Positions 8,516-15,781 of a stretch of DNA of 64,000 nt are shown here, in pieces. The translations under genes were made by a program, and so were the position numbers. The notes beneath the pieces are model-generated. The model was not told the origin of the DNA. It saw only the letters and a list, made by a program, of their open reading frames with translations, and ran no database searches. The first letter of the stretch is position 1; every line of letters starts with the position of its first letter. This DNA is from an uncultured Rubrobacteraceae bacterium. Lineage in GTDB: Bacteria > Actinomycetota > Rubrobacteria > Rubrobacterales > Rubrobacteraceae. The stretch spans positions 1 to 64,000 of the forward strand of contig CADCVE010000015.1 of assembly GCA_902806065.1 (NCBI GenBank). The letters are read 5' to 3'.

Positions 8516-8712
8516 GCCGTCCTCCTCTTCTTCGTCAGTGCAGAAAACACAAGAGCCACCGTACAGTTGCGCACCTGCCCGTCCCGACCGCTTGGGAACC
8601 ATACGCCGAAGGGCTGACACTGCGAGACAGCCGCCAGCCAACGGTCAAGAACTTCCGTGAGCCCGTACTCAGAAACCGTCTGATAACAAGTCCGATTGCA
8701 TAATAGACCATT

Positions 8713-8877
8713 ATGCCAAAGACGATAAAGCTTGAACCACACCTGGGCTCCGAAGAGTTAGAGAACCGTCTAGCCACCAGACAGTTTGAGAAATGGTTCG
8801 GGCTGCTCGGCTTGTTGAGCATCTTCGGGCTACTCATCCTCGTACTGCTACCAGGCAAGCACAAGGATGCGGTTTAG
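8713..8877 (+). pseudogene. IS630-type transposase N-terminal remnant (54 codons)
   Basis: A short open frame begins MPKTIKLEPHLGSEELENR, which closely resembles the conserved start of IS630-family transposases. It continues 'EKWFGLLGLLSIFGLLILVL' and stops at TAG 8875-8877. The first 30 residues correspond to the transposase helix-turn-helix; the remainder has drifted and now reads as a hydrophobic stretch. No DDE domain or second end is visible. The flanks 8516-8712 and 8878-8982 hold nothing else I can assign. A real 54-residue membrane peptide is possible but less likely. Confidence 0.5.
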
Positions 8878-8982
8878 AGAGCCCTCGAAGAGCGCCCGAT
8901 GTACCCGGTGTCCCGGCGTCGATGGGACGCGCATTGTAGACTTGGGCGCCGGTTGGAAGGCTAAGAGGTCGAGGAGGATGCG

Positions 8983-9282
8983 GTGGCGGATCGCGGGATG
9001 AAGGAGAGAAAGCTTCTGGCGCTCATGGTGAACGACATGGGAATAGTGGACATCGAGGAGACGGAGATGGCCGGGATGGAGAGTGAGGTGCAAGGCTTGT
9101 CCGATGAGGAGTTGGACCGGATGCTCACCTCGCGCCTCGATCTGCCCTATCCGGTGGATGCGGAGGTTCTCGACCGGGCTCTGGCAAGGGTGCAGGAGCC
9201 GGAGCGGAACTCGCGGCACGGTGATTTTACCGGCGCCCCGGACATGAGCCACGAGCCGCGCCCGGAAGAGCGCGAGAGTTAG
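8983..9282 (+). CDS. hypothetical acidic protein
   Basis: This is a 99-residue, strongly acidic, soluble protein beginning MADRGMKERKLLALMVNDMG, with no membrane segment or recognised domain. Much of it looks helical (IVDIEETEMAGMESEVQGL, SDEELDRMLTSRLDLPYP). GTG 8983 is preceded by GAGGAGG at a good distance, better than ATG 8998. Its stop overlaps by four bases the end of the dynamin-like GTPase gene on the other strand, so the two are convergent and share a terminator region. I do not recognise the family. Good codon usage and a ribosome site make it a likely real gene. Confidence 0.6.
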   Translation: MADRGMKERKLLALMVNDMGIVDIEETEMAGMESEVQGLSDEELDRMLTSRLDLPYPVDAEVLDRALARVQEPERNSRHGDFTGAPDMSHEPRPEERES

Positions 9283-11054
9283 GAGCCGCTAGGGGACTTG
9301 ACTCCGGGCGCTTCGATCTCGCCGCGTAGAGCCTCAGTCTCGGTGGTAATCTCCGCGAGGGACGAGCGGGCCTCGGTCATGCGGGCGTGCTCGGTGCGCA
9401 CGAAGCGCGTGTATGGAGAGATCGCCTCGCGCATCCTCTCGATGGAGCGGTTGATCTCGGTGTCGAACTGGCGGCGCACGACCTCGCCGAGCTTCACCCG
9501 CAAGTCGTCGGTCTTTTCGTGAAACTGCTCCCGCGCCTTGCGCCGCTGGCGCGGGAGGATAAATAGCCCCACGCCGGCGATCACGAGCGCTGCCGTTATG
9601 CCGGTTACGTCCGCCGCCGCCGTCGTCGCGACGGCCACTACCCCTGCCCCAACGCCAAGCGCCCCAACCTCGATTGCCGCCGTAGCGGCGACGGCGCTCT
9701 GTAAAGAGAGGGCGAGCTGCTGCGACTCGTACTCGCGGTCGTAGCGCTGAACTACGTCCGTAGCGTTCTTTCCCACGGACTGCAGGAGTTGGGAGCGGTT
9801 GTACTCGAAGTTATCGCCGACCTCGCCAATGACGTGCTCGTCGTACTTCGCCTGCCTGCGGCGGTTGACGTACTCCACGATCGCGCGCCACTGCTTGAGG
9901 TTGCGGTCCACCATCCAGTCTACGAGCTCCTCGACCCGCTCGTCTATGAGCTTCTCGGTGTCCGCCACGACCTCCCTCTGGAAGCGCTCCTGGACCTTGT
10001 TTCGCTGGACCAGCTCCCGGACGTTCGTTAAACGGATGTTCTCCTCGAACCACTCGTCGCCCCGCTCGTTTACCTGCAGGATGATGTTCTCGATCTCCGC
10101 CATCCGCGCCTCGAAGTCGCGCTTCATATCCTCCTTGTAGAGGTCCAACTGCGACTCGACGTTCTCGGACATCTTGAAGTCGTCCTCTAACAAGCTCACC
10201 CGCTCATCCACCGAGAGGCTGTACCGCCTCACCAGCTCCTCGACCACCCCCAAAGGACTCTCCAGCTTCAACCGTACCCGGCCCTCCTCGTCCAAAAGGT
10301 CCGTGACGTAGCTCTCCAGCTCCTCGAAGCCGCTTGCCTTCAGCAGGGCGTCGGCCTCTATACCGGGGCCGATCGCCTTCGCTTTGCGGGCGAGGTAGGC
10401 GGAGACGAAGAAAATAGGGGGCTTGAGTCCGAGCATCGAGCGGACGCCCTCCTCGACGAAGAGGCGCACCTTCTCGCGGTCCTCATCGTTGCGCAGGAGG
10501 TCCACCTTGTTCACGACCAGCAAGATCTTCTTGCCCCAGTCCCGGATCAACTCCAGGTACTCGCGCTCGCTCTCGGTGAACGGCCTATCGGAAGAAGTGA
10601 CGAACAGCACGAGATCACTCCTGGGCACGAACCCACGGCTCAGCTCCTCGTGGTGCCGTATGATGGCGTTGGTCCCCGGCGTATCTACGATGGAGACCTC
10701 GCGTAGGAAGTCGTTCGGATGCTCCTTCTCGACTACGCCCTCGCGCCGTTCGCGTTCGGTGGCATGTTCGCCATACTTGAGGACCGTGATACGGTCGGTC
10801 GTAGGCGTTACACCTTCCCGGGAGAGCTCGTCCCCCAAAAGAGCGTTGATGAACGCGGATTTCCCGGAGTTGAACTCACCAACGATGACGAGCAGGAAGA
10901 GTTCCTGGAGGTCCGTGAGCTTGCGGCGCACCAGAGAGACGTCATCGGGCGGGCTACCGAAGTCCGTGAGGAACCCGGCCAGACGTTCGAGGAGGGCGTG
11001 CTCACGGTCGGCGACTTTTCGCCAACGTTCGTCGAGGATCTGCACCTGGCGCAT
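9279..11054 (-). CDS. bacterial dynamin-like GTPase
   Basis: This 591-residue protein has an N-terminal dynamin-type GTPase: G1 VGEFNSGKSAFINALLG (about residue 59), G2 TPTTDRIT, G3 DTPGTNAI and G4 NKVDLL. A long helical, coiled-coil-rich stalk follows from about residue 250 to 470. Then comes an Ala/Val-rich hydrophobic pair, AIEVGALGVGAGVVAVATT and ITAALVIAGVGLFILP, and a helical C-terminus. Bacterial dynamin-like proteins of this layout remodel or protect membranes under stress, using GTP hydrolysis to drive assembly. Many occur as tandem pairs; here only one copy is present. ATG 11054 gives a natural start. It is convergent with the acidic hypothetical gene. Confidence 0.88.
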   Translation of the reverse strand: MRQVQILDERWRKVADREHALLERLAGFLTDFGSPPDDVSLVRRKLTDLQELFLLVIVGEFNSGKSAFINALLGDELSREGVTPTTDRITVLKYGEHATERERREGVVEKEHPNDFLREVSIVDTPGTNAIIRHHEELSRGFVPRSDLVLFVTSSDRPFTESEREYLELIRDWGKKILLVVNKVDLLRNDEDREKVRLFVEEGVRSMLGLKPPIFFVSAYLARKAKAIGPGIEADALLKASGFEELESYVTDLLDEEGRVRLKLESPLGVVEELVRRYSLSVDERVSLLEDDFKMSENVESQLDLYKEDMKRDFEARMAEIENIILQVNERGDEWFEENIRLTNVRELVQRNKVQERFQREVVADTEKLIDERVEELVDWMVDRNLKQWRAIVEYVNRRRQAKYDEHVIGEVGDNFEYNRSQLLQSVGKNATDVVQRYDREYESQQLALSLQSAVAATAAIEVGALGVGAGVVAVATTAAADVTGITAALVIAGVGLFILPRQRRKAREQFHEKTDDLRVKLGEVVRRQFDTEINRSIERMREAISPYTRFVRTEHARMTEARSSLAEITTETEALRGEIEAPGVKSPSGS

Positions 11055-11275
11055 GTACCTCCAGAGATTAGCTGTCAGTGAACATTGTACCCCGCCGCCG
11101 GAATTGCTATTGCGGTTTCCTGTTCACACGAATCGGGATGCTCTTATCAAACCTCGTCGTGAATTCCCCGGCGTATAGCCGGAACTCGAACGGCAGGAAA
11201 CCGTTCTTCCTCTGCCGCCGGTGGGTAGCGGCAGCTAGTCATGGCTGAAGGCCGAGGGCTGGACCGCGAAGGCCG

Positions 11276-12676
11276 TCAGTTGTACCCGAACACCAGCGGA
11301 AAGACGATCACGACGATAGCCGCCCACACGGCGTAGACCGGCAGGTAATCCGTCTGCCACCTTTCTAGGTCCGTGAACGACCCCTGCCTTCTCAGAAAGC
11401 GGATGTATAGCACGGCGGACCACGCCAGGTTGACCAGAAGGATCACGTTCTCACCCAGGGCGGCTACGCGGTTCGGGCTGAAGCCGAATTCGGTTATGCG
11501 CGCGGCGATGGCCCACAGCGCCACAGCATCGGCCAACAGCGCACTGACCACCAGCACGACCTGCACGACATCAAAGGCTCCGGGGGGCGACCGGGGGTCC
11601 CGGGCGGAGATGGAGTAGAGCAGAAGGCCGAGGACTACCACCAGGAGCAGGTCGAAGGCGATGAGCACGTCCCGCTCGATGTCGACCCCGCGTCCGGTCC
11701 ACAGCGAGGTCCCCAGAAACGCGACCAGTACGGCGGCGAAAAGGGGTGAGAAGAGGCGCGTCAACACAGGCGCCATGTTCTCGATCACGCTCTGCTTGGC
11801 CTCCACCAGCCAGGAGGCGACAATGATCGCCCCCATCGCTCCGCACGGCAGCAGCCACGACTCGAAGAAGGGCTCGATGTCGATCCCGATAGCCTGGAAG
11901 ATCATAGCCATGAACCCCGTGAGGACGCCGCCACCGAGGGCGATAAGCACGTAGTAGATGAACAGCTCGCCCGAGAATCGAATGAAGTCCATGCGGCCCC
12001 CCACCTGGCTCCAGCGGCCACCGGCGTACGCGATCCCCACCGCTAGCCAGAGCGCGATCGGCAGGTGCAGCGCCGTGAGCGCCTCGGTGGACGCGCCTGG
12101 AAAGTCGCTTTCACCGCTCGGGGTGAACGGATAGACGTTGGCGAATACACCCGCCGCGACGAACGCCACGGCCAGCCAGCGAAGAGTGCTGGTGCCGAGC
12201 CGCCGTTTCCAGACGAAATAGCCGGTCAGGAGGGGCAGCACGAACAGACTCAGGTTGCGAGCGTAGAAACCGGCGTTCTGGTCGTCCATCTGGATCCCGA
12301 AGAGCGCCGGCACCTTGATGGCGAGCGCCGCCGCCACTGCGAGACAGAATGCGACGATGGCATCCGTTCGGACCCGCGCTCGTGGTTCCCCGGAATCAGA
12401 GGGGACAACGACGAGCTGCTTCCAGAGGCGGTCGGAGTGCTCGCGTGCGAACTCCCGCGAGAGGGCGTCGAGGTCGCCCATGCGCTTGACCGCTACCAGG
12501 AACGCCTCATCGGGGGCGAGCCCCGCGCCGGCTAGCACCGCGATCTGCTCGCGCAGGTGGTCCTCCAGCTCTGCTACGTCAACGGAATGGATCGCCTGCC
12601 GACGACCGAGGTAGCTGCGCCATTGGGCGATCTGCTCCTCGACCGATGGCGAAGCCGCGTCACCCGGACTCGGCAT
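11276..12676 (-). CDS. polytopic membrane protein with HAAS-like N-terminal domain
   Basis: This protein has 466 residues. The first 80 or so form a helical soluble domain ('WRSYLGRRQAIHSVDVAELE' ... 'DEAFLVAVKRMGDLDALSRE') of the HAAS/permease-prefix type, which is typically encoded directly after PadR regulators. About ten membrane helices follow, with no transport motif I recognise. The gene starts 3 nt after the padR stop, so the two form an operon. In comparable PadR-HAAS pairs the regulator responds to membrane or antibiotic stress and the membrane protein is thought to be a sensor or transporter component. That role is inferred from context only. Confidence 0.75.
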   Translation of the reverse strand: MPSPGDAASPSVEEQIAQWRSYLGRRQAIHSVDVAELEDHLREQIAVLAGAGLAPDEAFLVAVKRMGDLDALSREFAREHSDRLWKQLVVVPSDSGEPRARVRTDAIVAFCLAVAAALAIKVPALFGIQMDDQNAGFYARNLSLFVLPLLTGYFVWKRRLGTSTLRWLAVAFVAAGVFANVYPFTPSGESDFPGASTEALTALHLPIALWLAVGIAYAGGRWSQVGGRMDFIRFSGELFIYYVLIALGGGVLTGFMAMIFQAIGIDIEPFFESWLLPCGAMGAIIVASWLVEAKQSVIENMAPVLTRLFSPLFAAVLVAFLGTSLWTGRGVDIERDVLIAFDLLLVVVLGLLLYSISARDPRSPPGAFDVVQVVLVVSALLADAVALWAIAARITEFGFSPNRVAALGENVILLVNLAWSAVLYIRFLRRQGSFTDLERWQTDYLPVYAVWAAIVVIVFPLVFGYN

Positions 12677-12679
12677 CGC

Positions 12680-13066
12680 TCAGGCCCCCTGTGGAAGTGG
12701 CACGGCTGACGCCGGGTGGTTTGCCGGGACGGGAAGGAAGAGCGCCTGCCAGATGCCCCGCAGCGTCGCGTCCACCGCCTGCCACTGTCTGCGCTCCTCA
12801 ACAAGCTGAGCCAGGCCCCGGGACGTGATCCGGTAGTACTTGCGACGCCGACCGCTCTCCGCAACTTCCCAACGCGCTTCGACGTGGCCGAGCCGCTCGA
12901 GCCGATGCAAAACGGGGTAGAGCATTCCGTCGGTCCACTCCATACGCCCTCCGGACAGCTCCCGAACTCGCTTGAGGATGGCGTACCCGTAGCTGTCCTC
13001 TTCGGTCAGGATCGCCAGGACGATCGGGGTCGAGGAAGCGGATATCAAGTCCTTGTTGATCTCCAT
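12680..13066 (-). CDS. PadR-family transcriptional regulator
   Basis: This 128-residue protein has the PadR winged helix: 'LAILTEEDSYGYAILKRVRE', then 'EWTDGMLYPVLHRLERLGHV', then 'GRRRKYYRITSRGLAQLVEE'. These match recognition helix and wing positions of the short PadR subfamily, which lacks the long C-terminal dimerisation domain. It should repress its own operon, including the membrane protein behind it. The promoter at 13114-13142 and repeated ACATAGC elements around its -10 box support autoregulation. The start is ATG 13066. The C-terminal tail (PVPANHPASAVPLPQGA) is low-complexity. Confidence 0.92.
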   Translation of the reverse strand: MEINKDLISASSTPIVLAILTEEDSYGYAILKRVRELSGGRMEWTDGMLYPVLHRLERLGHVEARWEVAESGRRRKYYRITSRGLAQLVEERRQWQAVDATLRGIWQALFLPVPANHPASAVPLPQGA

Positions 13067-13103
13067 GATTTCACCCCTCGCTAATGAAGTCGAATCCGAG
13101 TGT

Positions 13104-13142
13104 ACATAGCAGCATTATACATAGCGTTGTTAGGTATATCAA
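13104..13142 (-). promoter_or_regulatory. sigma-70-type promoter and direct-repeat operator of padR
   Basis: On the minus strand TTGATA (13142-13137) is followed after exactly 17 nt by TATAAT (13119-13114), about 48 nt before the padR ATG. Two identical 7-mers (plus-strand ACATAGC at 13104-13110 and 13119-13125, 15 bp apart) flank and overlap the -10 box. This fits a PadR autoregulatory site; the operator role is inference. Confidence 0.7.
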
Positions 13143-13149
13143 GAACCGC

Positions 13150-13330
13150 GGGCCGCGACCCTGGCTGAGGGGCGCATTCTCTTCGAGCTGGTACGGGAGG
13201 AGATCGGTCGCTACGTCGTCGGACACCAACAACTGGTCTCGCGCCTCGCCCTTATTGGTACTTGGCACCTGGCACGTGACCTCTTCCCCGGCTCGTTCCT
13301 ACTCCGCGTTCTGCTGACCGGCCCGCCTGC
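13150..13330 (+). pseudogene. MoxR-family AAA ATPase remnant
   Basis: The plus-strand frame from about 13150 reads LFELVREEIGRYVVGHQQLV followed by 'SRLALIGTWHLARDLFPG'. This matches the start of MoxR ATPases, where an (V/I)GQxxLVxRLLxALLxxGHxLLExxPG pattern precedes the Walker A loop. The GxPGxGKT loop itself is destroyed, there is no start codon or ribosome site, and the frame soon leaves the family pattern. It overlaps, on the other strand, the end of a decayed ABC ATPase, so one of the two readings near 13320 may be fortuitous. Confidence 0.45.
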
Positions 13331-13568
13331 GATACTACCCCCAGAGCTGCCGGTCGTCGTCTGCCGCAGCGGACGGGCGCCGGTGCATGGATGCTGCCTT
13401 CATCCGGCTCTTGCAACGTGGCCAGAATACGCATCATCATAGGCTTGCCGGCATCGTTGGGGCCGAGCAGACCGTACATTCCACCGGAATCGTAAGGGTC
13501 ATGTCCTTCAGCGCCTGCACGCCGTTGGATAAGTCTTGGATACGTCATGAAAGTGTAAGTGTGGGCGA
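13320..13568 (-). pseudogene. ABC-2 type transporter ATP-binding protein remnant
   Basis: Two minus-strand frames join to give the start of an ABC ATPase: 'RIQDLSNGVQALKDMTLTIP', then after a frameshift 'GGMYGLLGPNDAGKPMMM' and 'RILATLQEPDEGSI'. The Walker A motif is damaged: GPNGAGKTT has become GPNDAGKPM, losing the Gly and the Thr/Ser that holds magnesium. Beyond 13390 similarity fades. It lies upstream of padR and may be a relic of an exporter once regulated with it. Confidence 0.7.
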
Positions 13569-13955
13569 AAACGTTTGGTGTGGGACGAGACTATTCACTA
13601 GGTTGCCACTAAAGCTCCCTCTCGGAAGGTGGGTGAATAGAAGGGGCCGGGGTCGGATTTTCGCAAGCTTCACAACGTTACGTTTTCGGTGCTGTGCTGC
13701 GGTTTGTGAAGTGCCCTGAGTACCAGAACTACCCGGAGATGCACGCACTTTTCAAGGAGCGGATGTTGCTTCTCGACCGCATCAAGCGCCGGAAGAAGTC
13801 CCTCGAATCGTGAGGACCACCGCAGCCTCGGCGTCCATCTCCACCAGGGACTCTGGGTTGACGAGCCCCGCAAAGACCCCTGTGAACGCCGTGAGCCTCC
13901 TTCTCGCGTGTAACGGTGAGTCGAGGGCCTATCGCTTGACTCCAGTATAATAGAA
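13569..13955. other. relic-like interval with no intact gene
   Basis: Two coding-like pieces overlap on opposite strands. On the plus strand 13637-13813 ends 'MHALFKERMLLLDRIKRRKK' plus SLES. On the minus strand 13910-13782 contains 'FAGLVNPESLVEMDAEAAVV'. Neither has a start with a ribosome site and I recognise neither family. Just before the next gene, TTGACT (13936-13941) and TATTTT (13959-13964) are spaced by 17 nt and could be its promoter. Confidence 0.4.
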
Positions 13956-13970
13956 ATGTATTTTGACATA

Positions 13971-14588
13971 ATGGAGAACGGGTCATCGCAGATGGACGCC
14001 CGGCTCGCGGAACGTTTGCGGGGGTTGCGTAGGGAGCGAGGCCTCACGCTCGACGGTCTCGCGGAGCGCGCGGGCGTGAGCCGGTCCATGATCTCGCTCA
14101 TAGAGCGCGGCGAGAGCAGCCCGACGGCCTCCGTCCTCCACCGGATCGCGACGGGGCTCGGCGCGACCCTCGCCTCTCTGTTCGCCGAGGAGGAGCGGCC
14201 CGAGGCCTCTCCGGTGGCGCGGCGCGCGGACCAGCCGGCTTGGCGGGACCCTGGGACGGGCTACCTGCGCCGCAACCTCTCGCCGCCTGGCTTCCCCTCG
14301 CCGATCGAGCTCGTGGAGGTGGTCTTGCCGCCCGGCGCGCGTGTCGCTTACGACGCCGTTCCGAGGGTCGTAGGCATCGACTAGCAGGCCTGGGTGCTGG
14401 AGGGGGAGGTCGAGCTCGCGGCGGGCGAGGAAACTCACCGTCTGACCGCGGGCGACTGCCTCACCATGCGCCCCGACCTTCCGACCGCCTTCCGCAACCC
14501 GACCGACCGGCCCGCTCGTCACCTCGTGGCGCTGGCCCGATCGGCGGCAGGACCATCGACGATCCCTTCCACCGTTGGGAGGTCGTAA
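13971..14588 (+). pseudogene. XRE-type HTH-cupin regulator interrupted by an in-frame TAG
   Basis: The N-terminal 60 residues form a Cro/C1 helix-turn-helix (RLRGLRRERGLTLDGLAERA, GVSRSMISLIERGESSPTAS). A C-terminal cupin domain (WVLEGEVELAAGEETHRLTA, GDCLTMRPDLPTAFRNPTDR) follows in the same frame, as in the MerR/PuuR-like sensors that pair HTH with a small-molecule-binding cupin. The frame is cut at TAG 14382-14384 exactly where homologues have Gln or a similar residue before 'WVLEG' (GID-stop-QAWVLEG). Reading through gives a normal-length protein of about 205 residues. The start could be ATG 13971 or ATG 13992. The following acetyltransferase gene starts 1 nt after its end. Confidence 0.8.
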
Positions 14589-14589
14589 C

Positions 14590-15114
14590 GTGAACGAACC
14601 AGTTGTGATCGAGGCCGTTACCGTGGAAAGCCTGCCCGGTATCCGCGACTACCTGGCGGAGCTGCTCCGGGAGACCGTGAACAGCGGGGACACCGTCGGC
14701 TTCCTGCCTCCGATCTCGGCGGAGGAGGCCGCAGCGTACTGGAACGGGGTGCGCCAGGTGCTCGGGGGTGGAGGACGCAGGCTGCTCATCGCACGCCGTG
14801 CCGACCGGGTAGTCGGCACGGTGCAACTCGACCTGGCGCAGCAGACGAACGGACACCACAGGGCCGAGGTCATGAAGCTGCTCGTGGACCGGGGGGCGCG
14901 GCGGCTGGGCCTGGGGCGGAGGCTGATGGAGGCCGTGGAGGGGGTGGCCCGGAACGAGAGGCGGACGCTCTTGGTGCTCGACACTCGCCAGGGCGAGCCC
15001 TCCGAGGGGTTCTACGCCGCTTTAGGCTACGAACGCGTGGGCGTCATCCCGAACTTCGCCGAGAGCGCCGACGGGACGCTGCACACGACGGTCCTGTTCT
15101 ACAAGGAGCTCTGA
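14590..15114 (+). CDS. GNAT family N-acetyltransferase
   Basis: This 174-residue protein has the GNAT fold: 'VVGTVQLDLAQQTNGHHRAE' forms strands 2-4, and 'VMKLLVDRGARRLGLGRRLM' provides the acetyl-CoA pyrophosphate loop (R-x-x-G-L-G-R). 'GFYAALGYERVGVIP' is the usual C-terminal block. GTG 14590 follows a GGGAGG site at 8 nt. It sits directly behind the HTH-cupin frame; such pairs usually have the acetyltransferase under control of the regulator, whose gene is now interrupted. Relatives acetylate small amines or antibiotics; the substrate is not evident. Confidence 0.88.
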   Translation: MNEPVVIEAVTVESLPGIRDYLAELLRETVNSGDTVGFLPPISAEEAAAYWNGVRQVLGGGGRRLLIARRADRVVGTVQLDLAQQTNGHHRAEVMKLLVDRGARRLGLGRRLMEAVEGVARNERRTLLVLDTRQGEPSEGFYAALGYERVGVIPNFAESADGTLHTTVLFYKEL

Positions 15115-15275
15115 GACGGGCGAAGGGAACCTTCGCGCGGAAGAACGTTGCGCGGGGGGCGGGGGCTGGGCCGCCGGAGATGAGGTCGCTTTGCCAGAAC
15201 TACCTTAATAGGGGTCTTAGCTGGCGAAGGAGAATGCCGGGGGTGGTATCCCCCCTCCCTTTTCCTTTGCTCCCC

Positions 15276-15583
15276 TCAGTTTTTAGGGGCCTGGTAGAAC
15301 TGGACGGCTGCCCGGCCCCACATGGCCTCCAATCGCCGAAACTTTTCGCGCAGCCTCGAAGGGGCCTCTGTTACCTCTTCTTTCACCTCGGCCGCTATCT
15401 CCTCGGTGGTGGCCACGACCTCCATGGTGAGCTCTTTGACTTCCTCGGTCACCTCGGTAGTGATGTATGGGTTAATCCCCTTTGCCTCAGCCGTTATATG
15501 CTGACCTACCCTTTCCTCGCCTTCTTTAGAGGGCGAATCGTTTGCTCGGCAACTCCTGCTAAGGTTGTTGCTCCTGCTGACAT
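15276..15583 (-). pseudogene. small coiled-coil protein gene with a frameshift
   Basis: From ATG 15583 the minus strand reads MSAGATTLAGVAEQTIRPLK plus KARKG and stops at 15506. A second frame carries on without a gap as 'VGQHITAEAKGINPYITTEV', 'TEEVKELTMEVVATTEEIAA', 'EVKEEVTEAPSRLREKFRRL' and ends VQFYQAPKN at TGA 15276. Together this is a protein of about 100 residues with a strongly heptad-like acidic/basic helix. I do not recognise the family; it loosely resembles the helical tails of DUF5132-like proteins. Either the gene is broken by one frameshift or the sequence has an error near 15508. A G5/C5 hairpin follows at 15239-15254. Confidence 0.55.
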
Positions 15584-15610
15584 CTTAGGACCGATGAGGA
15601 CCGGAAGATA

Positions 15611-15648
15611 TAGGACATTTGTCCTAATTCCGTACAGGACATTTGTCC
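15611..15648. promoter_or_regulatory. two tandem palindromes TAGGACATTTGTCCTA
   Basis: A perfect 16-bp palindrome TAGGACA-TT-TGTCCTA (15611-15626) is followed 24 bp on by a second copy of its core GGACATTTGTCC (15637-15648). They lie 28-65 nt upstream of the ATG of the coiled-coil gene. Symmetry and spacing (a little over two helical turns) look like a cooperative dimer-binding operator. The regulator is unknown. Nothing else is recognisable in 15584-15781. Confidence 0.6.
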
Positions 15649-15781
15649 CGGTTTTACCGGCTCGGGCGGAAAGAGCTTGCAGCTGAGGCCAAGAGCCAGG
15701 TTGCCGCTCTATTCACCGAGATGCCCAGAAAGGTGGCTTCTCGGTGACTCCTCCTTAAAGAGTTGGGTTCAGCGTACAGCG

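Noticed and set aside
15239-15254. GGGGG/CCCCC hairpin as a terminator
   Set aside because: Only five pairs with no T-run on the strand that would need it; too weak to list.
15180-15686. 168-codon plus-strand frame
   Set aside because: It is antisense to a coiled-coil gene recovered in two minus-strand frames, and its own sequence is Leu/Pro/Arg-rich with no family resemblance.
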